NCBI RefSeq assembly: GCF_000379845.1
Contig: NZ_KB903811.1
Span: forward strand, 43,822 to 107,821
DNA length: 64,000 nt
Source of the DNA: Moraxella boevrei DSM 14165
Lineage (GTDB): Bacteria > Pseudomonadota > Gammaproteobacteria > Pseudomonadales > Moraxellaceae
Direction: 5' to 3'
This document shows, one piece after another, positions 52,124 through 62,860 of the stretch. The notes under the pieces are model-generated. The model was not told the origin of the DNA. It did not search any database and saw only the letters and a list, made by a program, of their open reading frames with translations. The position numbers and the translations under genes are program-made. Numbering within the stretch: position 1 is the first letter of the stretch; every line of letters begins with the position of its first letter.

Positions 52124-52945
52124 ATGAAAATTTTAAAACGTTTGTTATTGATTAACAGTTTGGCTTTGTTAAGTGTGCCTAGTTTTGCCGAGAGTTTTTA
52201 CGTCAGTCCTGCTTATTTTGAGAGCAAGGATTACTACAGCAAGTGTCAAGACAAATGTCCGAGCATTGAATATCAATTTATCAATACAGGGCATGATTGG
52301 CTAGATAATCAGATTAACAAAGACATTATCGGCAATATGGCGTTGCTCAGCTATGACAAAGACAGTGCAGAAAATAAGCGGTGGCAAGCGTTTTTTGCCA
52401 ATAAAAATCCGACGAAAGCAGGGCTTATCAATCAGTTAAACGTGGCGATTGACAGCGTGGTGCAGGAAAATGCTGAATTTTTGCGTGAGCAAGAAGGCAC
52501 AGCATTACGCTTTTCGGTGTCATCACAACCAACGTATTTGGGACATAAATCGCTAAAAAATGGCACAACTTTGGAGCTGTTTAGCGTGTTTACCGACCAA
52601 TACACAGGTGGGGCTCACGGCATGGTGTGGGAGCATTATTATGCGTTTGACATGAAAAATAAAAAATTGTTGAGCCTTGATGACATTATTTTGCCCAATA
52701 AACAACATTTACTTAAACAAAAATTGCACGCTGAATACCAAAATTATTTACGCAAACATGAGATTGACCCCAAAGAATTCGAGACTTGGGAATTTTTTGT
52801 AACTGATAATTTTCAATTTGACCAAAGTGGCATTACCTTTTTGTATCAGCCATACGAAATTACGCCGTATGTTATGGGAATGCCAGAAATTCAGTTAAAT
52901 TACAAAGATTTAAGTGGAATTATAAAAGCGGAATATTTAGATTAA
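52124..52945 (+). CDS. Secreted RsiV-like (DUF3298) protein
   Basis: The protein has 273 residues with a signal peptide (about 1-22, ending PSFAES). The DUF3298/RsiV-type C-terminal region is clear: SVFTDQYTGGAHGMVWEHYYAFDM, cited here in part as TGGAHGM, then LSLDDIILPNKQHLLKQKL and FVTDNFQFDQSGITFLYQPYEI-type sequence near the end. In RsiV this fold binds lysozyme; most family members are uncharacterised. A cysteine pair (SKCQDKCPS near 45) may form a disulfide. The start is the ATG at 52124. It is 23 bp upstream of the toxin-antitoxin pair. Confidence 0.75.
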   Translation: MKILKRLLLINSLALLSVPSFAESFYVSPAYFESKDYYSKCQDKCPSIEYQFINTGHDWLDNQINKDIIGNMALLSYDKDSAENKRWQAFFANKNPTKAGLINQLNVAIDSVVQENAEFLREQEGTALRFSVSSQPTYLGHKSLKNGTTLELFSVFTDQYTGGAHGMVWEHYYAFDMKNKKLLSLDDIILPNKQHLLKQKLHAEYQNYLRKHEIDPKEFETWEFFVTDNFQFDQSGITFLYQPYEITPYVMGMPEIQLNYKDLSGIIKAEYLD

Positions 52946-52968
52946 GCATAAAATAATAGGAAATAATC

Positions 52969-53244
52969 ATGCAAGTTACCTTAGATTTTGATGATAATTT
53001 ATACCAAGATTTGCTCCAAAAAGTTGGCAAAGACAATTTAAACCAATTTATTCAAGCGGTCATTCGTCCACAATTATATGTTATGGATTATTTTAAAAAA
53101 TCTAATGAAAATATTAAAGAAAATCTAGTAAATGGGTTAACTTTGCAACAAAGACAAGCCCAATTACAACGACTGGCTAGCAGTTGGCAAGGGGATTTTG
53201 AGCGAGAGCAACCCATGCCAACCGAGAGAGAATTTTTGCTATGA
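52969..53244 (+). CDS. Antitoxin partner of VapC-type toxin
   Basis: The protein has 91 residues. A short N-terminal strand (MQVTLDFDDNLYQDLLQKVG) resembling a ribbon-helix-helix start is followed by helices and a disordered acidic tail (FEREQPMPTEREFLL) typical of antitoxins that block a PIN active site. The ATG at 52969 has TAGGAAA upstream. Its last four bases (ATGA) contain the toxin start, so the pair is translationally coupled, antitoxin first. The family name cannot be fixed. Confidence 0.7.
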   Translation: MQVTLDFDDNLYQDLLQKVGKDNLNQFIQAVIRPQLYVMDYFKKSNENIKENLVNGLTLQQRQAQLQRLASSWQGDFEREQPMPTEREFLL

Positions 53245-53648
53245 CAGGTTTTTTGTTAGATACCAATGCTTGCATTTTATTTTTAAATGGCAAATCCGAG
53301 CCTTTACAACAAAAAATTACGCAAAATTTAGCGGATATTTATTTGTGCGACATTGTGATTATGGAATTGTTTTATGGGGCTTATAAAAGCCAACACGTTG
53401 CAAAAAACTTAGCAAAAGTTGAAAGTTTTAGCAAAATGTTTCCAATACTCACTTTTAACGAGCAAATTGCAAAAATTTCAGGGGAAATTCGTGCAAATTT
53501 AGCCAAACAAGGCACGCCGATTGGGGCTTATGACGTACTTATCGCAAGTACCGCTTTGTATTATGACAAAATCGTCATCACCCACAATGTCAAAGAATTT
53601 AGCCGAGTAACGCCGTTAGCATGGCAAGATTGGCAAATGGAAAATTAA
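53241..53648 (+). CDS. vapC: VapC-type PIN-domain ribonuclease toxin
   Basis: The protein has 135 residues. The PIN metal-binding acids are intact: D7 in LLDTNACI, E42 in VIMELFYG and D98 in GAYDVLIAS, followed by ITHNVKEFSRV (the TxNxxEF-type motif with H in place of a residue). VapC toxins cut RNA, often initiator tRNA or rRNA. The start ATG overlaps the antitoxin gene by four bases, and the stop overlaps the next gene by one (TAATG). All catalytic residues present suggest an active toxin. Confidence 0.85.
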   Translation: MTGFLLDTNACILFLNGKSEPLQQKITQNLADIYLCDIVIMELFYGAYKSQHVAKNLAKVESFSKMFPILTFNEQIAKISGEIRANLAKQGTPIGAYDVLIASTALYYDKIVITHNVKEFSRVTPLAWQDWQMEN

Positions 53649-54502
53649 TGCAAAACTTAAAACTCATAGACACCCACACCCATTTTGATGTACCAGCGTT
53701 TGACATTGACCGAGAATTGCAAGCCAAACTTGCTTTTGACAATGGCGTTAAACATCTGATTTTAATCGGATTTTTAGCAAAATATTTTGGGCAAATGGTG
53801 ACGTGTCAAACCCAAATCCACGGCTTTATCCAAGCCCACAAACCTAGCCCTATCGCGCATTTGGCATTTGGTCTGCATCCGTTTTATATTACTGAGCATG
53901 ATGAAAATGATTTGTTACTTTTGGAACAATTTATTAAACAATATCAAAGTGTTGCGATGGGTGAAATTGGCTTGGACACCTTTAGCGATGAAATGAAATT
54001 ACCGCAAAATTATGCCAAACAACAAGATTTTTTTATTAAACAATTAAGCATAGCTACTCAATACAAACTACCTGCCCTACTGCATATTCGCAAGGCTCAC
54101 GCCGATACGTTGCAGATTTTAAAACAGCAAAAGTTTCAGCACGGCGGTATCGCTCACAGCTTTAGTGGGGGTATTCAAGAAGCAAAAGCATTTGTCAATT
54201 TGGGCTTTAAAATCGGGATTACAGGACAGATTACTAATCCAAATGCCAAAAAACTGCGAACCACCGTGCTAGAGTTGGTAAAAACCGTAGGCGTTGACAG
54301 TCTTGTGATTGAGACAGATTGCCCTGATTTTACCCCAATTTGTTGTCATCAGTCGCACGGACGACGCAACACACCTGCCAATTTACGCTTTGTACTAGAG
54401 GCGTTAAGTAGTTTATTAGACATAGATAAACAAAAACTTGCCGAGAAACTTTGGCAAAATAGTATCCATGTTTTGCCAAATTTGGCTAAAATGAATATTT
54501 AG
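53648..54502 (+). CDS. TatD-family metal-dependent hydrolase
   Basis: The protein has 284 residues with a TIM-barrel amidohydrolase fold. LIDTHTHFDVPAF carries the HxH metal motif, GLHPFYI and AMGEIGLDTF the middle ligands, ALLHIRKAH and GIAHSFSGG further ligands, and LVIETDCPDF the last Asp. TatD-type proteins are nucleases or phosphoesterases; relatives such as YcfH and YjjV are hard to tell apart. The start is the ATG at 53648, which overlaps the vapC stop by one base. The longer reading from 53621 lies inside vapC. Confidence 0.88.
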   Translation: MQNLKLIDTHTHFDVPAFDIDRELQAKLAFDNGVKHLILIGFLAKYFGQMVTCQTQIHGFIQAHKPSPIAHLAFGLHPFYITEHDENDLLLLEQFIKQYQSVAMGEIGLDTFSDEMKLPQNYAKQQDFFIKQLSIATQYKLPALLHIRKAHADTLQILKQQKFQHGGIAHSFSGGIQEAKAFVNLGFKIGITGQITNPNAKKLRTTVLELVKTVGVDSLVIETDCPDFTPICCHQSHGRRNTPANLRFVLEALSSLLDIDKQKLAEKLWQNSIHVLPNLAKMNI

Positions 54503-54520
54503 TTTCTTAGACAGACAAAA

Positions 54521-55288
54521 ATGACCGATTTACAATATGACCGCCGATTTGCAGGCACAAAAAAATTATATGGCGAGCATAATTTTGCCAAATTTGAACA
54601 ACTCCACGCGATTGTGATTGGTGTGGGTGGCGTGGGTTCGTGGGTTGCCGAAGGCTTGGCACGCACAGGCGTGGGCGAAATTACGTTGATTGATATGGAC
54701 GTGTTGGTAGCAAGTAATGTCAATCGTCAGCTTCCTGCGATCGATAGTAACTTTGGTAAAGGCAAAATCCAAGCCATGGCACAGCGTATCGTACAAATTA
54801 ATCCACTTATCCGATTAAACTTGATTGATGACTTTTTAACTGTAGATAATATAACATCGCTCATTCCCAATAAAGAAAGCCACCAAACCTTACGACAACA
54901 GGGAAAACAGCTTGTCGTATTAGACTGCGTAGATGACATGAATGCAAAACTGGCGATTGCGTTGCATTGCCGTTTTAACAAATTAAAGCTCATCATGTCA
55001 GGCGGTGCAGGCGGTAAAACCGACCCAACCTGTATCACGGTCAGCGATTTAAAAGACACATATCAAGACCCATTACTTGCCAAGTTACGCCAAAAACTGC
55101 GTGAAAAAGACATTAATCGGGCGTTAAAAGAAAAATTTGGCATCAAATGCGTGTATTCTACCCAAGTGCCAATCGTGGATAAATCGTGTCAAACAGGGGG
55201 CTTACATTGTGGTGGCTATGGTTCCGCTGTTGTCGTCACCTCAGTTGTGGGCATGACGATGGTGGCCGAGGCCTTAAAAATGGTTTAA
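54521..55288 (+). CDS. tcdA: tRNA threonylcarbamoyladenosine dehydratase (TcdA/CsdL)
   Basis: The E1-like ThiF-fold protein has 255 residues and forms cyclic t6A37 on tRNA from t6A. AIVIGVGGVGSWVAEGLARTG is the nucleotide-binding loop, EITLIDMDVL follows, and VVLDCVDDMNAKLAI and CVYSTQVP are family markers; the N-terminal YDRRFAGTKKLYGEHN is typical. The sulfur-transfer partner CsdA/CsdE is not in the window. The start is the ATG at 54521, without an obvious ribosome site, 18 bp after the TatD gene. Confidence 0.92.
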   Translation: MTDLQYDRRFAGTKKLYGEHNFAKFEQLHAIVIGVGGVGSWVAEGLARTGVGEITLIDMDVLVASNVNRQLPAIDSNFGKGKIQAMAQRIVQINPLIRLNLIDDFLTVDNITSLIPNKESHQTLRQQGKQLVVLDCVDDMNAKLAIALHCRFNKLKLIMSGGAGGKTDPTCITVSDLKDTYQDPLLAKLRQKLREKDINRALKEKFGIKCVYSTQVPIVDKSCQTGGLHCGGYGSAVVVTSVVGMTMVAEALKMV

Positions 55289-55477
55289 AAACTCATTATA
55301 TTATAAAAATTATTTTGACAATTCTAAATTTTTTTAAAAGTTGGTATGTAATTTGCAAATTTTTTAGTAATTAGGTGCCAGCATTAAGTTTAGCACCCAT
55401 AACGATAACAATTACCACTAAAAAAACAACTTTTTGTTGAATATTCTTGTTAAAAGTAACTATTTGGGGAAATTACT

Positions 55478-57148
55478 GTGAACGAATGTCAAATTCCATC
55501 TGTGCCTATCGCGTTCAATGAACCTGAACGCTTGGCTCAACTCGCTCAATACCAAATTATGTTTAGTGAGAAAGAGCCTGCGTTTGATCGTATTACCCAG
55601 TTAGCACAGTGCTTTTTTCAAACGAGTATGGCAGGTATTACCTTTATTGATAAAGACACCCAGTTTGCTAAATCTAGTGTAGGTTGTCAGATGAGCATTT
55701 TACCACGTGATATTGCGATTTGTAATCACACCATAGCTGATAGTAAAACCTTGGTTATTTTAGATATGTTACTGGATAGTCGTTTCAAAAAAAATCCATT
55801 GGTGGTTAGTGAGCCGTTTTTGCGTTTTTATGCAGGGGCTTCAATTTTGGTAAAAAATGCTCAAGGTGAAGAATTTGCATTGGGGGCATTATGTGTGTTT
55901 GATACGCTACCACGTGCTGAATTTAGTGAAAAGCAAGTTGAAATGCTGGAACAATTCGCCAAGCTAGTTGGTGATGCCCTAGAATCACGTTTGCAAAAAC
56001 AAAAAGCCCAACGTGCCGATGAAATCAAATCAGCATTTTTGGCAAATATGAGCCACGAAATCCGCACACCCATGAATGGCATTCTAGGAATGTTAGATTT
56101 GTTGTCGCAAACGCCTGTGAGTCCACAACAACAAGAATATATTTCCCATCTAAAAAATTCTAACGAACATTTGTTAAATATTGCCAATGATATTTTGGAT
56201 TTGTCCAAAATTGAATCAGGCAAAATGCAATTTACCAAAACGGCAATTAATTTAAAAGATGTATGCGAACAAGTTATCGCAATTTTTCATTTAACCGCGT
56301 ATGAAAATGGCATTGATTTGATATTTGATTATCCGCAGGATTTGCCGAAATTTGTCAAAACTGACCCTGTTCGTGTGCGTCAAATTTTAGTAAATTTGGT
56401 GAATAATGCGATAAAATTTACCCCAACTGGTGGTAAAGTTAGGCTACAAGCGATTAATGGTGCTGATGATTGCGAAATCAAATTGCAAGTGATTGACACA
56501 GGCTGTGGTATTCGTGCCGAGTCGCAAGCGGTGATTTTTGATGCGTATAATCAAGCAGACAAATTCACCCACCGTGTGTATGGTGGTACAGGGCTTGGTT
56601 TGTCGGTGTGCAAGGCGTTAGCCGAAGGTATGGGCGGAACGATTACGGTTGATAGCAAAATCTGTCAAGGTTCAACTTTTAGCTTGTGTTTGCCGTTTGA
56701 AATGTTGAGCGATGGCGATTATCAATCCTTGTGTATCAATGATGATTTTCTTAGCCAAAGCAAAATCCGCTTGCCTGCTCATATTTTGCTTGCTGAAGAC
56801 AATCAACTGAATGCCATGGTTGCGATAAAATCGTTAAAAAAATTCGGCTACACGGTGGATTTGGCAAAAGATGGTCAAGAGGCAGTAAATCTGTTTAGCG
56901 ATAATCCCGATAAATATCAGGTAATTTTGATGGATCATCAAATGCCGATTATGGACGGCGTGCAAGCCACCAAAGAACTCAAAAAACGCTTTGACAAATT
57001 ACCGCCAATCATTGCGGTAACTGCTCACGCCATGCACGGCGACAAAGATATTTACCTAAAAGTTGGCATGCAAGACTACTGCACCAAGCCGTATAAACCT
57101 GAGTTTTTAGATAATATGATACAAACTTGGTTAAAAAACTATACGTAA
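55478..57148 (+). CDS. Soluble GAF-type hybrid histidine kinase with receiver domain
   Basis: The protein has 556 residues, with no signal peptide or membrane helix, so it senses a cytoplasmic cue. A GAF domain (about 25-165) is followed by a HisKA domain with phospho-acceptor H193 in MSHEIRTPMNG. The HATPase_c domain (about 280-410) has NLVNNAIKFT, DTGCGI and GGTGLGLSVCKAL, and the receiver domain (about 430-550) has acceptor D486 in VILMDHQMP. Translation starts at the GTG at 55478, preceded by GGGG at fair spacing; no better ATG lies upstream. No partner regulator or phosphotransfer protein is adjacent, so its output is unknown. Confidence 0.88.
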   Translation: MNECQIPSVPIAFNEPERLAQLAQYQIMFSEKEPAFDRITQLAQCFFQTSMAGITFIDKDTQFAKSSVGCQMSILPRDIAICNHTIADSKTLVILDMLLDSRFKKNPLVVSEPFLRFYAGASILVKNAQGEEFALGALCVFDTLPRAEFSEKQVEMLEQFAKLVGDALESRLQKQKAQRADEIKSAFLANMSHEIRTPMNGILGMLDLLSQTPVSPQQQEYISHLKNSNEHLLNIANDILDLSKIESGKMQFTKTAINLKDVCEQVIAIFHLTAYENGIDLIFDYPQDLPKFVKTDPVRVRQILVNLVNNAIKFTPTGGKVRLQAINGADDCEIKLQVIDTGCGIRAESQAVIFDAYNQADKFTHRVYGGTGLGLSVCKALAEGMGGTITVDSKICQGSTFSLCLPFEMLSDGDYQSLCINDDFLSQSKIRLPAHILLAEDNQLNAMVAIKSLKKFGYTVDLAKDGQEAVNLFSDNPDKYQVILMDHQMPIMDGVQATKELKKRFDKLPPIIAVTAHAMHGDKDIYLKVGMQDYCTKPYKPEFLDNMIQTWLKNYT

Positions 57149-57551
57149 ATTTGGGCGTAAATTTGCGTGCAAAATTAGCTTAGTTATCATTAACTTAGTT
57201 ATCCATTGGTAATCAAAAAATTTAACATGGGCTAAACAATTCAAGCCATGCCGACAATAAACGAACCATCGTTAAAAGCCGTTAATAGTCTTGCTAATGC
57301 AATTTTTAGCGTGTTTTTTGATACCAATAAAAAAGCCCAAGTAAAGTGTTGACAAAAGCACAATAATTGGGCGGAAAAACTGTTGATGAGTATAAAACCA
57401 TGAATAGCTTGTCGGTGCAATTTACCAATAATTTTAACAAAAAATAAAGCGAACTCCAGCACATTGACGGGGTGTTAGGCGTTACGCCAAATCAAATTCA
57501 TGATTTGTATTCATTTGTTGATAAAAATCAAGCAGATAAATTGTTGGCAAT
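57149..57551 (+). pseudogene. Decayed coding relic between the kinase and ftsK genes
   Basis: A 403-bp stretch with no intact gene. Codon-like runs survive in shifting frames on the plus strand: ANAIFSVFFDTNKKAQ and NNWAEKLLMSIK, then MNSLSVQFTNNFNKK, a stop, and SELQHIDGVLGVTPNQ and [14 protein letters not shown] up to the ftsK stop. These look like pieces of one former protein broken by at least two stops and a frameshift. The family is not recognised. The minus-strand 73-residue frame is a shadow. Confidence 0.4.
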
Positions 57552-60500
57552 TTACACCAACAATTCACGTTTGCCACTTTTACCCATGGCACTCACCAAG
57601 CCTGCCGACTCCATCGCATCCACAATCCTAGCGGCACGGTTATAACCAATGCTAAACTTGCGTTGGATGCTGGATGCTGATACTTTGCGACTTTCTATCA
57701 CAAAGGCGACCACTTCGTCATACAATGGGTCATCATCACCGCTAGAACCGCCACCGCTTTCGCTGCCGCCTGTCGGTGCAGACAATTCAAAATTATCAAA
57801 CATATTGTCAATATAGTCAGGAGCCCCACGCTCCCGCCACGCATCACAGATACGGTTCACTTCTTCGTCACTGATAAAAGGTCCATGTACACGGATTGGT
57901 TCAATTTGCCCTGGCCCTAAAAATAACATATCGCCATGCCCAAGCATATCTTCCGCCCCACCTGCATCCAAAATCGTACGAGAATCCACTTTTGAGTTGA
58001 CACGCAAGCCAATCCGCACAGGAATATTGGCTTTAATCAAACCTGTAATCACATCCACAGATGGACGCTGGGTCGCCAAAATCAAGTGAATACCTGCAGC
58101 ACGCGATTTTTGGGCAAGGCGAGTAATCAGCTCTTCGGCTTGTTTGCCCACTTGCATAATCATATCCGCAAATTCATCAGCGACAATCACGATTTGCGGT
58201 AGTGGTTTTAGTTTTGGTGGTTTGTCTTGGCTAACGCTGTCATGAATACGCCACAGTGGGTCAAGTAGTGGGTGTCCTTGTTCTTCTGCGGTGATAATTT
58301 TTTTGTTAAATTCATCAAGTTTTCGCACTTTAAATAGCGACATCAGCTGATAACGGCGTTCCATTTCGCCAACACACCATGACAAGGCACTGGCAGCTTC
58401 GGTCATATCGGTTACTACAGGGGTCAACAAATGGGGAATATCATTATAATTTGCTAGCTCTAACTGCTTAGGGTCAATTAAAATCATGCGTAACTGACTT
58501 GGTGTATATTTTAACAAAAGCGATAGCAAAAGCGAGTTTACCAATACGGATTTGCCAGACCCTGTCGTCCCTGCCACGAGCATATGCGGGGCTTTGGCAA
58601 GGTCAGTTATCACAGGTCGCCCTGCGATATCTTTGCCCATTGCCATACTTAGATGAGCTTTGGGGTCTTGGTAATTTTCGGTTTTTAACAGTTCAATTAA
58701 TCGCACCATTTGACGCTTTGGATTTGGCACTTCAATGCCGATATATGGCTTACCGGGGATAACTTCTACCACCCGCACCGATGCCATGGACAACGAACGT
58801 GCCAAATCTTTGGCGATACCTGTGACCTTACTAGCTTTCACACCTGCTGCTAACTCTACTTCAAAACGGGTAACCACTGGACCCATTTGGGCGTTCACTA
58901 CTTGGGCTTTTACCCCAAAATCTTGCAATTTTATTTCCAATAATTCGGATAATTGTTGTAACTCTTCTCGTGTGTAGCTTGGTTTTCGGTTTGGGTCGGG
59001 CAAATCCAGTAATGTGATAGATGGCAATGCAGGCAAATCCGCGCGGTATTGGGCGGTTTGTATGGCACGAGATTTACCGACAAATAACGCATCATTATGA
59101 ATATCCAACGGATTTGCCACAGGTTCAACCGTGTTTGGTGTGTCAAATTCTGCTGAATCCACCGCTCGCTCGGCCACGGATTTTGTTGGTAATGTCTTGT
59201 CAATTTCAAACGCATCATTGACAAAATCAATGTCTTCAATGCGATCATCAACCGACACATTATCAATCTTATCAAATACTTGTGGCTCAATATTATTTTG
59301 CAAAGTTAAATTAGTGGCAACAGTTCGCAAACCCAAAATTTCGGCAACTGATTGGACTTTTGTCGGCTCTGCTGTATTTCCCGCTACATTTGCATTCACA
59401 CTCGTATTATTAACTTGAATGGTGGTTATTACATCTTCACCAATCCCCATTTTGGGCAAAGTATTATCAAAGCTCTCTTGAAAGTGATTGCTCGTGTTCA
59501 GCGTTGCCAAGCCTTGCGTGGCATTCATCAGCGTGTCAAACACATCGTCATTGTTATCAAGTTGGTTCGCCTGAGTTTGATTAATTTGATTATCAAACTC
59601 ACCTGAAAAATCACTTTCAAAATGCACTTCTTGCGGTGTTTGCAGTTGCAGATTGGCTTGTAACGTGTCAGGAATGGTTTCACCCTTGAGTTTGGCATTT
59701 AATTTTTTGGTTAATTTACTGTTTGCCAAATACGCCGAACTAATCGGACGGAACGGGTTCACCCCTTCGTTGCTATCCATCCATTCAAATTCTTTGGTTT
59801 CACTAAAGCCCGTTTCATCCAAAAAGTCATCGAGCGGGCTTTGTTGATTATCAACATAAGTTTGATTTTTAGACGAATTACTTTCGCTAATAATCGGTTG
59901 AATAATCTCACTTTCTGGTGTTTCTTGTGCCCAATCTACGTGCAAATCATTGTCAAACGTTAATGGTAATTGTGGATTGTCGGTTTCGGTTTTTGCTTGA
60001 GTTTCGTTAGCAATTGGCTTTTCAGCATTTTGTGGCTGTTTAAATAGGCTTGCCAATGGGGTTTTTGCCAAAATCTTGTGCCATTTTAAATCAAAACTAA
60101 ACGTCATCACGATAAGCAAAAACACCAATAAAAAGATAAACGCACCAACAATAGTTAACAAATTTTGCAAACCTTGCCCAACCACTTGCCCAATCAGCCC
60201 TTGACTGAACCAACGAAACGGCAACAAACTCATCAATGCCGAACTTGCCAACAGCAAAAAAATGTAACCAAGCAACCGCAACGCACCATGTGGCTCGGTA
60301 TGACGAAACCATGCACGCCAACCTTCATAGCACGCCACTAGCACTAGCCACCAACTTGACACGCCAAAAAACGTATACAAAATATCGGACAACCACGCCC
60401 CACCTTCGCCAGCCAAGTTACTGACTTCACTCGTAATATTACTGGCGTGCGACCAACTGGGGTCGTTAGCAGAATAACTCATCAGCGACATAAACAGCAA

Positions 60501-60560
60501 CACCGCAACAACTAACCAAAGAAACGTCAAAAAACTTGAGCGAAAATAATGCGACAACAT
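57552..60560 (-). CDS. ftsK: DNA translocase FtsK
   Basis: The protein has 1002 residues and couples chromosome segregation to division. Four membrane helices (about 10-185) anchor it. A long Asn/Gln/Thr-rich linker (about 190-490) follows, then the motor: alpha/beta domains with Walker [19 protein letters not shown] near 660 and Walker [14 protein letters not shown], and a C-terminal gamma domain (about 930-1002, [27 protein letters not shown] in part) that reads KOPS-type DNA. The start is the ATG at 60560 with AAAAGG upstream; a longer reading from 60632 begins in the promoter. It is divergent from trxB. Confidence 0.96.
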   Translation of the reverse strand: MLSHYFRSSFLTFLWLVVAVLLFMSLMSYSANDPSWSHASNITSEVSNLAGEGGAWLSDILYTFFGVSSWWLVLVACYEGWRAWFRHTEPHGALRLLGYIFLLLASSALMSLLPFRWFSQGLIGQVVGQGLQNLLTIVGAFIFLLVFLLIVMTFSFDLKWHKILAKTPLASLFKQPQNAEKPIANETQAKTETDNPQLPLTFDNDLHVDWAQETPESEIIQPIISESNSSKNQTYVDNQQSPLDDFLDETGFSETKEFEWMDSNEGVNPFRPISSAYLANSKLTKKLNAKLKGETIPDTLQANLQLQTPQEVHFESDFSGEFDNQINQTQANQLDNNDDVFDTLMNATQGLATLNTSNHFQESFDNTLPKMGIGEDVITTIQVNNTSVNANVAGNTAEPTKVQSVAEILGLRTVATNLTLQNNIEPQVFDKIDNVSVDDRIEDIDFVNDAFEIDKTLPTKSVAERAVDSAEFDTPNTVEPVANPLDIHNDALFVGKSRAIQTAQYRADLPALPSITLLDLPDPNRKPSYTREELQQLSELLEIKLQDFGVKAQVVNAQMGPVVTRFEVELAAGVKASKVTGIAKDLARSLSMASVRVVEVIPGKPYIGIEVPNPKRQMVRLIELLKTENYQDPKAHLSMAMGKDIAGRPVITDLAKAPHMLVAGTTGSGKSVLVNSLLLSLLLKYTPSQLRMILIDPKQLELANYNDIPHLLTPVVTDMTEAASALSWCVGEMERRYQLMSLFKVRKLDEFNKKIITAEEQGHPLLDPLWRIHDSVSQDKPPKLKPLPQIVIVADEFADMIMQVGKQAEELITRLAQKSRAAGIHLILATQRPSVDVITGLIKANIPVRIGLRVNSKVDSRTILDAGGAEDMLGHGDMLFLGPGQIEPIRVHGPFISDEEVNRICDAWRERGAPDYIDNMFDNFELSAPTGGSESGGGSSGDDDPLYDEVVAFVIESRKVSASSIQRKFSIGYNRAARIVDAMESAGLVSAMGKSGKRELLV

Positions 60561-60742
60561 ATTCACCTTTTGGGGAAATGAAAAAATAGCAAAAACAGGA
60601 AAGTAGCGAAAATCAATGGCAAATTTTATCATAAAATCAGATGATTATAAAATCCAATCACCACAAAAAAAAATTACCGTCAAAGCTTGCTATTTTGGAC
60701 AAAACCCCTTATCTTAGTACTAAGTTTTACCAATTAAATTGA

Positions 60743-61726
<984 letters not shown>

Positions 61727-62089
61727 ACAATGGTTGACATGACAAATTTATCCCATTATGAAATTTTGCAACGTAAATTTGACGGTGAAAACAGTTCGTT
61801 TTTAATGCAATTACGTTGTGATTTGTATTGGGATAAATTGGCGTTGGAACGACTTGTAAAAAGTAGAAATTGACTTTAATTTTCAAAAATAAATCAATCT
61901 TTACTTTAATTATTATGAATAATTCAACATCAAAAACGCTCACCAAACAAGGAAAATTGAAAAATCCATAACAGGTTTTTTGTCAAATTTTGCCAATCCA
62001 ACACTCATTAACCAAGAAAAAATAGCATGGCAACAAGCCATGATAGACAAGCATAAAAATAAGCTTAAAAATTCGGATAATAAAAATTG
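61727..62089 (+). pseudogene. Short frame and coding relic between trxB and aat
   Basis: A 363-bp gap with two pieces. An intact 47-codon frame at 61730-61873 (MTNLSHYEILQRKFDGENSS and MQLRCDLYWDKLALERLV) looks like the start of a larger protein. Later, at about 61920-62090, a frame without a start encodes NAHQTRKIEKSITGFL, SNFANPTLINQEKIAWQQA and MIDKHKNKLKNSDNKN and ends at the aat start. Together they suggest one gene broken by a stop and a frameshift. The family is not recognised. The 47-residue peptide could still be expressed. Confidence 0.4.
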
Positions 62090-62860
62090 ATGTTAAATCA
62101 ATATCTTAGCTACCCTTGTGATTATGACTTCCCTAACCCATTATTTAGCCAAAATAAAGATGGACTAATCGCTATCGGAGCGGATTTATCACCAAAAACT
62201 TTGCGTTACGCCTATGCACACGGCTTTTTTCCGTGGTTTGACGATGAAAGTCCGATTATGTGGTGGTCACCAAATCCACGTTGCGTAATTTATCCACACA
62301 CCTTCTCGCCCAGCAAAACCCTTGCTCGCAAACTCAAAAACAGCAATTGGACATTTACCCTAAACCGTGACTTTTCTGCCGTAATCAATGCGTGTAGCGA
62401 GGCTCGCAGTTATAGCGATGGCACATGGATAACTGGCGATATGATTAACGCTTACAGCCAATTACACCATTTAGGCGATGCTCACAGCGTGGAAATTTGG
62501 CAAGATAAGCAACTGATTGGCGGATTATATGGTATCAAACTAGGACAAGCTTTTTTTGGTGAAAGTATGTTTCACAAAGTTACGGACGCTTCTAAAGTAG
62601 CATTTTTTGCCTTAATGAAAATTTGTCAATTATCCGATTTTGCGTGGGTAGATTGTCAATTACCTAACGCACATCTGTTAAGTCTTGGGGCAAATGTGAT
62701 TAGCCGTGAACAATTTTTAACTGATTTGCCCAAACAAATTCACCAAGCCAGTTGCGATTGGTCAGCGATTTTTGAGCAAAAATTTACAGTGAAAGACTTG
62801 TTATTAAATTGTCCGATTATTAATAAAAGCAATCAGTTACACTTAAAACAACCGTCGTAA
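62090..62860 (+). CDS. aat: Leucyl/phenylalanyl-tRNA--protein transferase
   Basis: The protein has 256 residues. It adds Leu or Phe from tRNA to N-terminal Arg or Lys of proteins, creating N-degrons for ClpS/ClpAP. FPNPLFSQNKDGLIAIGADLS, AYAHGFFPWFDDE and MWWSPNPRCVI are diagnostic, as are GGLYGIKLGQAFFGESMFH and WVDCQLPNAHLLSLGA. The start is the ATG at 62090; a TTG one codon earlier is unlikely. The gene overlaps the convergent rimI by 18 bp at the 3' end. The neighbours trxB and ftsK are typical of this region in other gammaproteobacteria. Confidence 0.94.
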   Translation: MLNQYLSYPCDYDFPNPLFSQNKDGLIAIGADLSPKTLRYAYAHGFFPWFDDESPIMWWSPNPRCVIYPHTFSPSKTLARKLKNSNWTFTLNRDFSAVINACSEARSYSDGTWITGDMINAYSQLHHLGDAHSVEIWQDKQLIGGLYGIKLGQAFFGESMFHKVTDASKVAFFALMKICQLSDFAWVDCQLPNAHLLSLGANVISREQFLTDLPKQIHQASCDWSAIFEQKFTVKDLLLNCPIINKSNQLHLKQPS

